Source of the DNA: Syntrophales bacterium | GTDB taxonomy: Bacteria; Desulfobacterota; Syntrophia; Syntrophales; UBA2210 | Length of the DNA: 53,293 bases | Reading direction: 5' to 3' | Assembly: GCA_028718565.1 (NCBI GenBank) | Contig: JAQULO010000003.1 | Coordinates: 19,999-73,291 of the forward strand | Part shown: positions 23,622-32,600 of the stretch, piece after piece | Layout of the letters: each line of letters starts with the position of its first letter | Position numbering within the stretch: position 1 is the first letter of the stretch | The notes under the pieces: model-generated | The model's input: the letters and a program-made list of their open reading frames with translations, nothing else | The model's database searches: none | What the model was told of the DNA's origin: nothing | Position numbers and translations under genes: made by a program

Positions 23622-25757
23622 ATGGCACACGGTGGACATGTATACTCTGCAGGAAATGAGGGGAGGGAGGTGTTCTGGAATGCCCCCTTCCCGTCAGAAT
23701 TGATACTGTTTCTATTTGCGGCGATTGCCATAGCGATATGCGCCTATGGCTTTTACCTGCGTTGGCAGATGTGGAAGGCGATCGGGCGGCCGGAAAACAG
23801 GACCGATAGCACGGGGGAACGGATCAAGTCCCTTCTTCTCAACGGCCTGCTACAGATCAGGACATTCAAAGATGCGTATCCCGGCATTATGCATGCGCTC
23901 ATATTCTTTGGATTTTTTGTTCTAATCTTCGGCGCGGCCTTTGACGCAACACACTACCACCTCCCCTTCCTTGTTCCCTTCTTTAACGGAGGGTTCTATC
24001 TTGGATTTTCATTCATCATGGAGGTGTTCGGTCTGGCCGTCCTTGTAGGGGTTGTCCTGGCGGTCTGGAGAAAGTATGTCCAGAAACCGGACAGGCTCGG
24101 CTACCGAGGGAAGGCGGACGCCGTTGCGGACGACGCGATTGCCCTGCTCCTCATAGCCGGTATTATCGTAACGGGGTTTCTGCTTGAGGGGTTTAGATTG
24201 TATGTGAATATCAATGTGGACGGATTCACCTGGGGCGGGTGGTCCTTTGTGGGGTACGCCTTTGCGAAGACCCTGACCGGCGTCAGTTACGATACGGTCA
24301 GGATTCTTCATAAGTTGACGTGGTGGATACACGCGTTTATCGCCTTTGGTTTTATCGCGTACCTGCCCTTCTCGAAGTTGATGCATATCGTCCTCGCTCC
24401 GGCCAACCAGTATATGAAATCGCTCAAGCCGACAGGATATCTCGAGCCCATTGCCGACTTTGAGAATGCCGAGTCATTTGGCGTGGGACAGCTGGAGAAT
24501 TTCACGTGGAAGCAAATCTTCAACACCGATGCGTGTCTGAGATGCGGACGGTGCCAGGATGGATGCCCCGCATACCTGTCGGGAAAACCCCTGTCCCCGA
24601 AGAAACTGCATCAGGACATCAAGGAATACTGGCTTGAGCGGGTGCCTGTTGTAATGGCGGCGAAGAAGGCCGCCGCCAAAAAGGGAGAAGAACCGGTTAT
24701 CCCGGATCCGGAAAAGGCGATGGTGGGCGAGGTTGTCGATCTCCACGAGCTGTGGGCGTGTACGAACTGCATGTACTGTATGGAGGTATGTCCGGTATTT
24801 AATGAGCACGTTCCGATGATCATCGGTATGAGACAGTACAAGGTGCTGATGGAGGCTGATTTCTCTCCGGAGCTGCAGTTGACGTACCGGAATATGGAGA
24901 ACAACTCCAACCCCTGGGGAATCGGTACGCATTTGAGGGCCGAGTGGGCCAAGGATCTGGGCGTCAAGACATTGGCCGAAGACCCGAATGTGGAGTACCT
25001 CTTCTATGTTGGATGCTCCGGCTCATTCGATGACAGGGGCAAAAAGGTGACGATCGCCTTTGCCAAACTCCTGAAAGAGGCCGGAGTCAGCTTCGGGATT
25101 ATGGGTGGGGAGGAGAGCTGCTGTGGCGATTCCGCCATGAGAGGTGGAAACGAGTACCTCTCTCAGACCCTGGCGCAGATGAACATTGACGTGATGAACG
25201 GATATGGTGTGAAGAAGATTATCTGTACCTGCCCCCACGGATATAACATGATCAAGAAAGACTATCCGCATTTCGGCGGCAATTTTGAGGTCTATCACCA
25301 CACCGAGATCATTGCAGACCTGATAGCCCAGGGTAAGGTCAAACTGAAAAAATCGGTTCAAGGCCTGTTCACCTACCATGACTCCTGCTTCCTGGGCAGG
25401 TACAACGATATCTATGAACAGCCGAGGAAAGTACTGAAGGCCGTTCCCGGCATGAAGTTGTCTGAGATGGATAGAAATTACGCCAAAAGCTTCTGCTGCG
25501 GTGCCGGTGGAGGAAGAATGTGGATGGAAGAGGATATCGGAGAGCGGATCAATGATATGAGAACCGACCAAGCCATGGAAGCGAAAGCGGATACGATAGC
25601 GGTTGCGTGTCCCTTCTGTCTCACGATGATGTCCGATGGTATCAAGGACCGTCAGGCGGAAGAAAAGATGAACGCGCTTGATATAGCCGAGATAGTCTGG
25701 GAAGCCATGGGCTTTGAAGAGGCCATGGAGACCGAGACCCCCTCCGAGACGGCTTAG
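23622..25757 (+). CDS. Membrane FeS oxidoreductase, ETF:(mena)quinone reductase type
   Basis: About 711 residues. The N-terminal 280 residues hold about six membrane helices resembling the heme-binding nitrate reductase gamma subunit (His-rich GIMHALIFFGFF and LHKLTWWIHAFIAFG). Two [4Fe-4S] motifs follow, CLRCGRCQDGCP and CTNCMYCMEVCP. The HdrD-like C-terminus has two CCG domains (GCSGSFDDRG...SCCGDS...CTCPHG and DSCFLGRY...FCCGAGGG...CPFCL). Proteins of this type are encoded beside etfBA in syntrophic fatty-acid oxidisers and move electrons from ETF to menaquinone. The ATG at 23622 with GGAGG is preferred over upstream starts. It lies after a terminator, so it has its own promoter, which I could not define. 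Confidence 0.92.
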   Translation: MAHGGHVYSAGNEGREVFWNAPFPSELILFLFAAIAIAICAYGFYLRWQMWKAIGRPENRTDSTGERIKSLLLNGLLQIRTFKDAYPGIMHALIFFGFFVLIFGAAFDATHYHLPFLVPFFNGGFYLGFSFIMEVFGLAVLVGVVLAVWRKYVQKPDRLGYRGKADAVADDAIALLLIAGIIVTGFLLEGFRLYVNINVDGFTWGGWSFVGYAFAKTLTGVSYDTVRILHKLTWWIHAFIAFGFIAYLPFSKLMHIVLAPANQYMKSLKPTGYLEPIADFENAESFGVGQLENFTWKQIFNTDACLRCGRCQDGCPAYLSGKPLSPKKLHQDIKEYWLERVPVVMAAKKAAAKKGEEPVIPDPEKAMVGEVVDLHELWACTNCMYCMEVCPVFNEHVPMIIGMRQYKVLMEADFSPELQLTYRNMENNSNPWGIGTHLRAEWAKDLGVKTLAEDPNVEYLFYVGCSGSFDDRGKKVTIAFAKLLKEAGVSFGIMGGEESCCGDSAMRGGNEYLSQTLAQMNIDVMNGYGVKKIICTCPHGYNMIKKDYPHFGGNFEVYHHTEIIADLIAQGKVKLKKSVQGLFTYHDSCFLGRYNDIYEQPRKVLKAVPGMKLSEMDRNYAKSFCCGAGGGRMWMEEDIGERINDMRTDQAMEAKADTIAVACPFCLTMMSDGIKDRQAEEKMNALDIAEIVWEAMGFEEAMETETPSETA

Positions 25758-25782
25758 AAAAGTTTTTGTCGGTGTATGATTA

Positions 25783-25814
25783 AGGGCCCTCGATCTTGAG
25801 ATCGAGGGCCCTTT
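25783..25814 (+). terminator. Hairpin terminator after the FeS oxidoreductase gene
   Basis: A perfect 14-bp stem, AAGGGCCCTCGATC (25783-25796) with GATCGAGGGCCCTT (25801-25814), and loop TTGA. Only a short T-rich stretch follows. It is the last recognisable element before the MBL gene promoter. Confidence 0.72.
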
Positions 25815-25944
25815 CTAAGTAATCGCTCCAGGGCGCACCTGATCATCAACTGTGAACGCGGAATAGGGAAACAGTTGATACCTTTTCACGCCGACAGATC
25901 TTTCGCCTAATGATCGGCGAACATCAGCGAATTCCCGAAATTGA

Positions 25945-25973
25945 TTGACTTTAAATCAAAAAAAATATACCAA
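25945..25973 (+). promoter_or_regulatory. Sigma-70-like promoter for the MBL-purC pair
   Basis: TTGACT, a 17-base A-rich spacer and TACCAA, 35 bases before the likely start codon. Confidence 0.58.
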
Positions 25974-26007
25974 AGCCTTCTTGAAATATGTAGGAGGATG
26001 CGTGAGG

Positions 26008-26637
26008 ATGTTTCTGCAACAGATCCAGGTAGGCAATATGGCGGTATTCGCCTATATAGTGGGTGACAAAGAAAGCGGAGAGGGGTTGGTGATCGACCCT
26101 GCCGCGGATACCGAGCACATCCTTTCTGAGGCTTCCGCCGCCGGTATCACTATCAGATATATCGTCAACACCCACGGACATGTCGATCACATCTCAGGAA
26201 ACGCAAACATGAAAGACCGAACGGGAGCTGAGATCATCATCCACAGGGACGATGCCGATATGCTTGTATCCACTCCTCCCATGATGCTGCGAATGTTCGG
26301 CGCAAAATCCTCTCCCCCTGCGGACAGAACGGTACAGGATGGAGAGAGCATTTCCATCGGAAAAGTCGTGTTGCAAACCATACATACCCCCGGTCACTCC
26401 CCCGGCGGCATGTCGCTCTACACACCCGGGTACGTCTTTACCGGAGATACCCTGTTTGTAGAAGCTCTGGGGAGAACAGACCTGCCGGGTGGATCGTGGA
26501 ATGTCATGTACGATTCTATCATGAAAAGGCTTTTGACTCTCCCCGATGAGACCGTTGTTTTGCCGGGGCACAATTACGGGAGGATGCCGACATCCACCGT
26601 AAAAAACGAGAGAGAGAACAACCCGTTTCTGAGATAA
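26008..26637 (+). CDS. MBL-fold hydrolase, glyoxalase II-like
   Basis: About 209 residues. The metal-binding motif THGHVDHISG lies near residue 53, with HTPGHSPGGMSL (third metal His) near 129, FTGDTLF (bridging Asp) near 146 and VLPGHNYG (last His) near 190. All ligands of a binuclear site are present. Family members hydrolyse S-lactoylglutathione or other thioesters, or are persulfide dioxygenases; the lack of the glutathione-binding C-terminal domain makes true glyoxalase II unlikely. AGGAGG at 25992 suits either GTG 26002 or ATG 26008. It is followed directly by purC. Confidence 0.85.
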   Translation: MFLQQIQVGNMAVFAYIVGDKESGEGLVIDPAADTEHILSEASAAGITIRYIVNTHGHVDHISGNANMKDRTGAEIIIHRDDADMLVSTPPMMLRMFGAKSSPPADRTVQDGESISIGKVVLQTIHTPGHSPGGMSLYTPGYVFTGDTLFVEALGRTDLPGGSWNVMYDSIMKRLLTLPDETVVLPGHNYGRMPTSTVKNERENNPFLR

Positions 26638-26640
26638 AGC

Positions 26641-27537
26641 ATGGGGTTTCTTATGGAAAATAAGGCCGTGATCAGCACAGAATTCAAACAATTGAAACTC
26701 TTCAGCAGGGGCAAGGTGAGGGATGTATACGAAGTAGGGAACAGCCTCCTTATCGTCACAACGGACAGGATATCCGCCTTTGACGTCATTATGACCGATC
26801 CCATCCCCGATAAGGGAAAGATTTTGACGCAGATGGCAACCTTCTGGTTCCGTAAGATGGAAGATATCATCGCAAACCACCTGATCACGACGGACGTGAA
26901 CAAGTTTCCCGAAGAATGCACCCCCTATAAAGAGATGTTGGAAGGGAGGAGCATGCTGGTCAGAAAAGCGGCCGCCCTTCCGGTGGAATGTGTTGTAAGG
27001 GGATATTTAAGTGGCTCGGGATGGAAGGATTACTGCGCTGAAGGGTCTGTTTCGGGGGTGCGTCTCCCTTCAGGCCTGAAAGAATCGGCCCGGCTTACGG
27101 GGCCCATTTTCACGCCTTCGACCAAGGCCGCGGCGGGTCAGCATGATGCACCGATGACACAGGGGGAGATGGAGAACCTGATTGGTCGCGATATGACGAA
27201 AAAGGTCATCGACACCAGTATGATAATCTATGACAGAGCACGGACGATTGCCGGGAAAGGTGGAATCATCATCGCCGATACCAAGATGGAGTTTGGAACC
27301 GTAGATGGCGAGCTGATATTGATAGATGAGCTCCTGACGCCTGATTCATCACGGTTCTGGCCTGAAGATGATTTCGAGGAAGGTCGTTCTCAGAAGAGTT
27401 TCGACAAGCAGTTCCTGAGGGACTATCTACTCTCCATACAGTGGGACCAGAAACCACCCGCTCCTCACCTCCCGGAGGATGTCATAACGGGAACAATGGA
27501 AAAATATAAAGAGGCCCTGAGGCGCATCGTAGGATGA
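26641..27537 (+). CDS. purC: SAICAR synthetase (purine biosynthesis)
   Basis: 298 residues of the longer, yeast-like type. FSRGKVRDVYEVGN near residue 20 forms the ATP loop. VVRGYLSGSGWKDY near 118 and IADTKMEFG with LIDELLTPDSSRFWP near 215-245 are the conserved catalytic and nucleotide segments. It ligates aspartate to CAIR using ATP. ATG 26641 or 26653 could be the start. No other pur genes are nearby; it shares a transcript with the MBL hydrolase gene. Confidence 0.95.
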   Translation: MGFLMENKAVISTEFKQLKLFSRGKVRDVYEVGNSLLIVTTDRISAFDVIMTDPIPDKGKILTQMATFWFRKMEDIIANHLITTDVNKFPEECTPYKEMLEGRSMLVRKAAALPVECVVRGYLSGSGWKDYCAEGSVSGVRLPSGLKESARLTGPIFTPSTKAAAGQHDAPMTQGEMENLIGRDMTKKVIDTSMIIYDRARTIAGKGGIIIADTKMEFGTVDGELILIDELLTPDSSRFWPEDDFEEGRSQKSFDKQFLRDYLLSIQWDQKPPAPHLPEDVITGTMEKYKEALRRIVG

Positions 27538-27558
27538 GACTTTTCAAGGGTACCCTGC

Positions 27559-27587
27559 TTGACATACCGGCAGACAGTCGTTACCTT
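27559..27587 (+). promoter_or_regulatory. Sigma-70-like promoter of dnaJ
   Basis: TTGACA, 17-base spacer, TACCTT, identical in both boxes and spacing to the acs promoter. No CIRCE element is seen between it and dnaJ. Confidence 0.6.
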
Positions 27588-27668
27588 ACTTCCGTCGTTC
27601 GTATACCCCATGATATGTCCGTGCGAACAGTAAATTCATCCATCGAACGGGAATCCGAATAATAGACC

Positions 27669-28727
27669 ATGAAGAACGATTACTACACAACCCTCGGCGT
27701 GGACAAAGACGCCTCGGTCGACGAATTAAAAGCATCCTACCGAAAGATGGCCTTGCAATACCACCCGGACAGAAATCCTGGGAACAAGGAAGCCGAGGAT
27801 AAATTCAAGGAGGCAGCCGAGGCTTACGAAGTCCTGTCCGATCCGAGAAAGAGGGAGATTTACAACCGGTACGGGCACGAGGGGTTGAGAGGAAACGGCT
27901 TCCAGGGATTTTCAGGGTTCGAGGATATCTTTTCGAGCTTCGGCGACATTTTTGAAGGTGTCTTCGGATTCGAGACCGGCAGGTCACGTTCACGAACAGC
28001 AGCACGGCAGGGGGCCGACCTTCGCTATGATCTGAAGATCTCTTTTATGGATGCGGCATTCGGGGCGTCTCCGGGAATAGAGATAGAGCGGCTCGAAGGT
28101 TGTAAAGAATGCGAGGGCAGCGGCGCTGCGCCCGGGACACAACCCTCGGTATGCCCGACGTGCCGGGGTTCGGGACAGGTAACCAAGTCAAGCGGCTTTT
28201 TCAGCGTCAGTTCAACCTGTCCTCAATGTCGCGGTGCCGGACAAATAATAGAGTTCCCCTGCAAGACATGTCGTGGAACAGGGAAAACGAAGCTGAGAAA
28301 GTCCATACAGTTGAAGATACCACCGGGCGTGGAAACCGGTTCACGCCTGAGGCTCCGAGGGGAGGGAGAAGAGGGAGCGTTCGGCGGGCCCAGGGGAGAC
28401 CTGTACGTCTTTATATACATAGAACCGCATGAGTTTTTTGAAAGGGATGGAACCGATATCGTATGCCGCATCCCCATCCCCATGACCATGGCTGTTCTGG
28501 GCGGTACTGTCGATGTCCCCACGCTGGAGGGTGTGGAACGGATGAAGATACCCAAGAATACCCCCCACGGCAAGGTATTTAAACTAAGGGGGAAGGGGGT
28601 CCCCCATCTTCGGGGGTTTGGGAGAGGAGACCAGCTTGTTCAAGCTGTGATAGAGATTCCGACTTCTCTGAGCAAAAAAGAAGAAAAACTGCTTAGGGAA
28701 TTTGCCGAGCTGCGCGGCGAATTATAG
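27669..28727 (+). CDS. dnaJ: DnaJ-family co-chaperone with zinc-finger domain
   Basis: 352 residues. The J domain (1-70) carries the HPD tripeptide in YHPDRNPGN, needed to stimulate DnaK ATPase. A short Gly/Phe region (about 75-105) follows. Four zinc repeats are present: [24 protein letters not shown] and CKTCRGTG (about 140-215). The C-terminal substrate-binding domains complete it. All eight zinc Cys are intact. dnaK and grpE are not adjacent, so this may be a stand-alone type I J-protein. It has its own promoter. Confidence 0.95.
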   Translation: MKNDYYTTLGVDKDASVDELKASYRKMALQYHPDRNPGNKEAEDKFKEAAEAYEVLSDPRKREIYNRYGHEGLRGNGFQGFSGFEDIFSSFGDIFEGVFGFETGRSRSRTAARQGADLRYDLKISFMDAAFGASPGIEIERLEGCKECEGSGAAPGTQPSVCPTCRGSGQVTKSSGFFSVSSTCPQCRGAGQIIEFPCKTCRGTGKTKLRKSIQLKIPPGVETGSRLRLRGEGEEGAFGGPRGDLYVFIYIEPHEFFERDGTDIVCRIPIPMTMAVLGGTVDVPTLEGVERMKIPKNTPHGKVFKLRGKGVPHLRGFGRGDQLVQAVIEIPTSLSKKEEKLLREFAELRGEL

Positions 28728-28756
28728 ACACTGTTCTGTCTTGGCATCAAAAGACC

Positions 28757-28785
28757 TTGACTTGAAGATGCAATGACAATAGACA
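28757..28785 (+). promoter_or_regulatory. Sigma-70-like promoter of the cold-shock gene
   Basis: TTGACT, 17-base spacer, TAGACA, 67 bases before the GTG start. Confidence 0.55.
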
Positions 28786-28852
28786 CATGCAAGGGCGACA
28801 CGGGAATTTCCCGGATGGTGTTTTAGAAACCTGAGGAGAGGGGGTACAGAAA

Positions 28853-29056
28853 GTGGCGGAAGGTACGGTGAAATGGTTTAATGAGAAAAAGGGGTTTGGC
28901 TTTATAGAAAACAGTGACGGTGGGGAAGATGTGTTCGTCCATTTCAACGCTATACAGGGGGAAGGGTTCAAAACCTTGCATGAGGGACAGCGCGTCAGCT
29001 TCGACATCGAAAATGGGGCGAAGGGGTTGTCTGCAGTAAACGTGGTAGCTCTGTAA
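28853..29056 (+). CDS. cspA: Cold-shock domain protein
   Basis: 67 residues forming a single OB-fold. The RNA-binding motifs are KGFGFIE (RNP1) and VFVHF (RNP2), and [14 protein letters not shown] is diagnostic. Such proteins melt mRNA secondary structure and prevent premature termination. The start is GTG 28853 after a GAGGAGAGGGGG purine run. It is monocistronic, with its own promoter and terminator. Confidence 0.96.
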   Translation: MAEGTVKWFNEKKGFGFIENSDGGEDVFVHFNAIQGEGFKTLHEGQRVSFDIENGAKGLSAVNVVAL

Positions 29057-29095
29057 GGGAAACAGTGTAAGATAAGAAATATCGTACAATGAATG

Positions 29096-29132
29096 GAGGT
29101 GTTCTCGGCACGGGGAACGCCTCTCTTTTTTC
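29096..29132 (+). terminator. Intrinsic terminator after the cold-shock gene
   Basis: A 9-bp stem, GAGGTGTTC with GAACGCCTC (one G-T pair), about 10-base loop, then CTTTTTT. Confidence 0.85.
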
Positions 29133-29199
29133 CGGGAATGGGGTTTTTGTAAGAAAAAGAAGCGGACAGGACCCTTACCCCTCCGCACCCAACAATCTT

Positions 29200-29228
29200 T
29201 TGACATATTCCGGCAAATAGATTAGGAA
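29200..29228 (+). promoter_or_regulatory. Sigma-70-like promoter of efp-epmA
   Basis: TTGACA, 17-base spacer, TAGGAA, 40 bases before the efp ATG. Confidence 0.58.
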
Positions 29229-29268
29229 GGCTGATTCTCTGAAATTAGAAAGGGCACAGGAGAGGGTT

Positions 29269-29832
29269 ATGTATAACGCAAGTGACTTGAGAAAGAATCT
29301 AAAGATACAGATCGACGGTGACCCTTACGTGGTCGTTGATTTTAGCTTTGTAAAACCGGGGAAGGGACAGTCCCTCTATCGATGCAAGCTCAAAAACATG
29401 ATCAACGGAAGCCAGTTCGAGCGGACCTACCGATCTGTGGACACATTCGAACCCGCCAATCTTAAGGAAAAGAAGATGCAGTATCTCTACAAGGAAGACA
29501 CGAAATACTGTTTTATGGAAGCGGAAACATACGAGCAGGTCTACCTCACCGAAGACCAGGTCGGGGATGCAAAAGGTTTCCTGTCCGACAATCTGGACGT
29601 CGAGATCCTCTTTTTCGGGGAGGAGCCCCTTGGGATCACCCTTCCCAACTTCGTCGACCTGACGGTCACCGTAGCGGAACCCTGGGCAAAGGGGGATTCG
29701 GTCACGGGGAAGTCAAAACCGATCGTCGTGGAAACAGGCTATTCGCTCCAGGCACCCCCCTTCGTCGAAGAGGGCGAGAAGATACGTATCGATACGCGTA
29801 CCGGCGAATATCTGACCCGTGTTAAGGAATGA
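29269..29832 (+). CDS. efp: Translation elongation factor P
   Basis: 187 residues, three beta-barrel domains. The loop FVKPGKGQ carries Lys32, equivalent to the modified lysine of E. coli EF-P, and the C-terminus IRIDTRTGEYLTRVKE is conserved. EF-P rescues ribosomes stalled at polyproline. The next gene, overlapping by 4 bases, encodes the EpmA-type lysylating enzyme, so beta-lysylation of Lys32 is expected. Confidence 0.97.
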   Translation: MYNASDLRKNLKIQIDGDPYVVVDFSFVKPGKGQSLYRCKLKNMINGSQFERTYRSVDTFEPANLKEKKMQYLYKEDTKYCFMEAETYEQVYLTEDQVGDAKGFLSDNLDVEILFFGEEPLGITLPNFVDLTVTVAEPWAKGDSVTGKSKPIVVETGYSLQAPPFVEEGEKIRIDTRTGEYLTRVKE

Positions 29833-30755
29833 TGGAAACAGCCTGGAGTCTCACCAGAAAGAGAAGCACCCTTCAGATACGCGCCGGGATGATTCGCGCG
29901 ATACGTAGATTCTTCACGGACAGAGACTACCTCGAGGTGGAAACTCCTTCCCGGATCCCCGGCCCCGCCCCGGAATGCCACATCGATGCGATCCCCTCGG
30001 ACGGCTGGTACCTCCACACTTCTCCGGAACTGTGCATGAAGCGTCTCTTGGCCGCCGGGTATCCCCGCATATTCCAGATTACCAAATGCTTTCGCGGCAA
30101 AGAGCGCGGATCGCGCCATATACCGGAATTCACCCTCCTTGAGTGGTACGAGGGCGGGGTCAATTATATCCGTATGATGGAGGTATGCGAAGAGCTGATC
30201 GTATCCGTTGCACATGATCTTGGCCACGAAGGGGATATCACGTATCGTGAAAGACAGATCGCGATGCACAGGCCGTGGGAGAGGATCTCCGTCAGCGAGG
30301 CCTTCAAGCGCTACTCCTGCGTATCCATGGAAGAGTCGCTGAAGCGGGGCCGTTTTGACGAGATCATGGTCAGAGAGATTGAACCCCGTATCGGGACGGA
30401 AGGCCCCGTATTCCTGTACGATTATCCGGTGGCTCTCGGGGCGCTCGCGCGGGTGAAGAAAATGGATCCGAGGGTAGCTGAGCGCTTTGAACTGTATATG
30501 GGGGGGCTCGAACTGGCCAACGCCTTCTCGGAGCTGACCGATGCGGTGGAGCAGCGGGCGCGTTTTGAAGAAGAACTGAAGAGCCGCCGTGCATCCGGCA
30601 GGGAAGTGTACCCCATGCCGGAAAAGTTCTTGGCCGCCCTCCCCACCATGCCGGAATCGTCAGGCGTCGCTCTGGGAGTGGACCGACTGGCGATGATCTT
30701 TACAAACAGCGCCTCGATCGACGACGTGGTGGCCTTCACCCCCGAGGACCTGTAG
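29829..30755 (+). CDS. epmA: EF-P beta-lysine ligase EpmA (PoxA/GenX)
   Basis: 308 residues, corresponding to the catalytic domain of class II lysyl-tRNA synthetase without the anticodon-binding domain. Motif 2 is FRGKERGSRHIPEFTLLEWYE near residues 88-108, and motif 3 is GVALGVDRLAMIF near 279. LHTSPELCMKRLL binds the lysine adenylate. It attaches (R)-beta-lysine to EF-P. The ATGA overlap with efp indicates translational coupling. The aminomutase EpmB that supplies beta-lysine is not in the window. Confidence 0.94.
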   Translation: MMETAWSLTRKRSTLQIRAGMIRAIRRFFTDRDYLEVETPSRIPGPAPECHIDAIPSDGWYLHTSPELCMKRLLAAGYPRIFQITKCFRGKERGSRHIPEFTLLEWYEGGVNYIRMMEVCEELIVSVAHDLGHEGDITYRERQIAMHRPWERISVSEAFKRYSCVSMEESLKRGRFDEIMVREIEPRIGTEGPVFLYDYPVALGALARVKKMDPRVAERFELYMGGLELANAFSELTDAVEQRARFEEELKSRRASGREVYPMPEKFLAALPTMPESSGVALGVDRLAMIFTNSASIDDVVAFTPEDL

Positions 30756-31121
30756 CCCGCTACCCCCAGCCATTGATTCCATAAGATCGACGAACTACTC
30801 GTTGCTGTAGGGGGAAAACATCAGATGATTTTCTATATACTTCGGGACGACATTCACTTCCCCGCCATAACCACACCTCCTCATGAGCATACGGCTTTTA
30901 TATCATTAATGATTTAGAAGTTGAATTGTGACCGATCACCCGGGGGGAGGGCATCCCTTCCTACAACATTTCCGGTTCAATGTTGGGAAAAAATGTGGTA
31001 AGAGCCACCAAGGAAGTTTTCCACAAACACCTTTGTCGGCATCACCGGCGAATGGATACCGACTGCGTCCGAACGAATGAAGTTCAGGGGAAACCTGGAA
31101 GCAACGGAGATTTGAGAGAAT
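30756..31121. other. Non-coding gap after epmA
   Basis: I find no gene in these 366 bases. The only structures are a 12-bp A/T palindrome, ATCATTAATGAT, at 30902-30913 and the short inverted repeat GTGACCGATCAC near 30927. I cannot name a terminator for efp-epmA or a promoter for the next gene. Confidence 0.5.
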
Positions 31122-31523
31122 ATGGCTATGAAAAGATGCTTGTCATTTTTGCTTATGCTGGTCGCCTGCTCCATGTTGGCCGGTTGTGCTGTCGCTGTTT
31201 TGGGTGCCGCCGCGGTCACCGGAGGATCCGGAGCGGTTTTCTACATAAACGGGGAATTAAAGACTGATTATCCCTATCCATTTGACAAGGCATGGAATGC
31301 CTGTGAAAAAACGGCGGCCTACATGAATGCAACGGATGTGTTCCCTGAGAAAGAGATAAGCAAGGGGACCTTACAGGCCTTTATAGATGGCGAGAAAGTC
31401 CGTTTCGTTGTCGAGTACAAGACAAAGGACCTGACCACTGTATCTATACGGGTCGGCATCATAGGAAATAAATCCGCGTCACAACGCCTCCATGATAAGG
31501 TGGCGGGTTATCTGTCCAAGTAA
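31122..31523 (+). CDS. DUF3568 family lipoprotein
   Basis: 133 residues. The signal ends in the lipobox MLAGC (Cys22), then GAAAVTGGSGAVFYINGELKTDYPYPFDKAWNACEKT. This is the typical opening of DUF3568, small lipoproteins common in Deltaproteobacteria and of unknown function. A GAGAG site precedes the ATG. It is expected to be attached to the outer membrane, facing the periplasm. It is followed after 90 bases by the arn-type operon, but there is no evidence of a functional link. Confidence 0.85.
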   Translation: MAMKRCLSFLLMLVACSMLAGCAVAVLGAAAVTGGSGAVFYINGELKTDYPYPFDKAWNACEKTAAYMNATDVFPEKEISKGTLQAFIDGEKVRFVVEYKTKDLTTVSIRVGIIGNKSASQRLHDKVAGYLSK

Positions 31524-31613
31524 AATGCCGGGAGAGCGGAGCGGGAACAAGTAAACACTCCCCGGCCCGGTGCGCCGTCCACTGGCCTCTATCCAAGGAA
31601 CAGAATTCAGATA

Positions 31614-32600
31614 ATGCTGAAAAAATTATTTTTCGGGGTCGTCATCGGCTTTTTCTTTGTATATTTCTCCTTCAAGGATGTCGAGCTGGGGGGTATTGCC
31701 GACGGACTGAAAAGCGCGAAGCTCTCCTTCCTCCCCCCTGTGCTGGGCCTTCTGGTCCTCATACAGTTACTCAGGTCATACCGGTGGGGCATAATCCTGA
31801 AGCCCCTGAAGAGCATTGATCAGCTTTCACTCTTTTCCGTAACCAGCGTGGGTTTTCTGGCCGTGGTAGCCATCCCCGCAAGGATCGGCGAACTCGCACG
31901 GCCCTACCTCATCAGTACAAAGACCGGCATCAGCATGTCTTCAGCGCTGGGGACCATCCTGGTGGAGCGCGTCTTTGACGGCCTCAGCGTTCTTACGGTA
32001 TTCTTTGTCGTCGTTCTGTTCACACCGCTTCCGCCTTGGCTGATCAGGGGCAGTCTCCTGTTTCTTTTCATAACGCTCGTCTTTTTCGGTTTCATGATCT
32101 TTCTCATCTTCAGGAGGGAGGCCTCGCTCAATTTTCTTACACCACTCCTAAAAGGGTTCCCCGAGAGATGGCGCCTCAAATTGGCGGATATGATCGATAG
32201 CCTTATAGATGGCTTTAAAATCATTTCACGCCGGCGATCCATGTGCTACGTGGCATTTTTGTCCGTAGTGATATGGGTGACCGATGCTGCTGCCATATAC
32301 TTCCTCTTCTTCGCGTTCGGGTTTGATCTCCCTCCGTCGGCAGCAGTGGTGCTCATGGTTATCATCATCCTGGGCATCGCCATCCCGACCGCACCCGGAT
32401 TCGTCGGAAACTGGCATTTTTTCTGCGTGTTGGGGCTCGGACTGTTCGGCATTCACAAGACCGACGCGCTTACCTACGCCATAGTGCTCCATTTCCTGAG
32501 CATTGGCACCATCACTATCCTGGGGCTCGTCTTCCTGCCCTTCAACCGGTTTTCTCTGTCCGATATAAAACGCCGATTTTCCGCCAACCATGATGCGTGA
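31614..32600 (+). CDS. UPF0104/LPG-synthase-TM flippase-like membrane protein
   Basis: 328 residues with about eight membrane helices. The segment GFLAVVAIPARIGELARPYLIS near residue 85 is the hallmark of the AglD/YbhN/MprF-N family, and TAPGFVGNWHFFCVLGLGLFG near 255 is its second conserved block. Family members include lipid flippases and glycosyl- or lysyl-lipid proteins. It overlaps the following ArnT-like gene by 11 bases and heads an aminoarabinose operon that lacks arnE and arnF. It may therefore flip undecaprenyl-phosphate-aminoarabinose across the inner membrane; this role is inference from context. Confidence 0.85.
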   Translation: MLKKLFFGVVIGFFFVYFSFKDVELGGIADGLKSAKLSFLPPVLGLLVLIQLLRSYRWGIILKPLKSIDQLSLFSVTSVGFLAVVAIPARIGELARPYLISTKTGISMSSALGTILVERVFDGLSVLTVFFVVVLFTPLPPWLIRGSLLFLFITLVFFGFMIFLIFRREASLNFLTPLLKGFPERWRLKLADMIDSLIDGFKIISRRRSMCYVAFLSVVIWVTDAAAIYFLFFAFGFDLPPSAAVVLMVIIILGIAIPTAPGFVGNWHFFCVLGLGLFGIHKTDALTYAIVLHFLSIGTITILGLVFLPFNRFSLSDIKRRFSANHDA

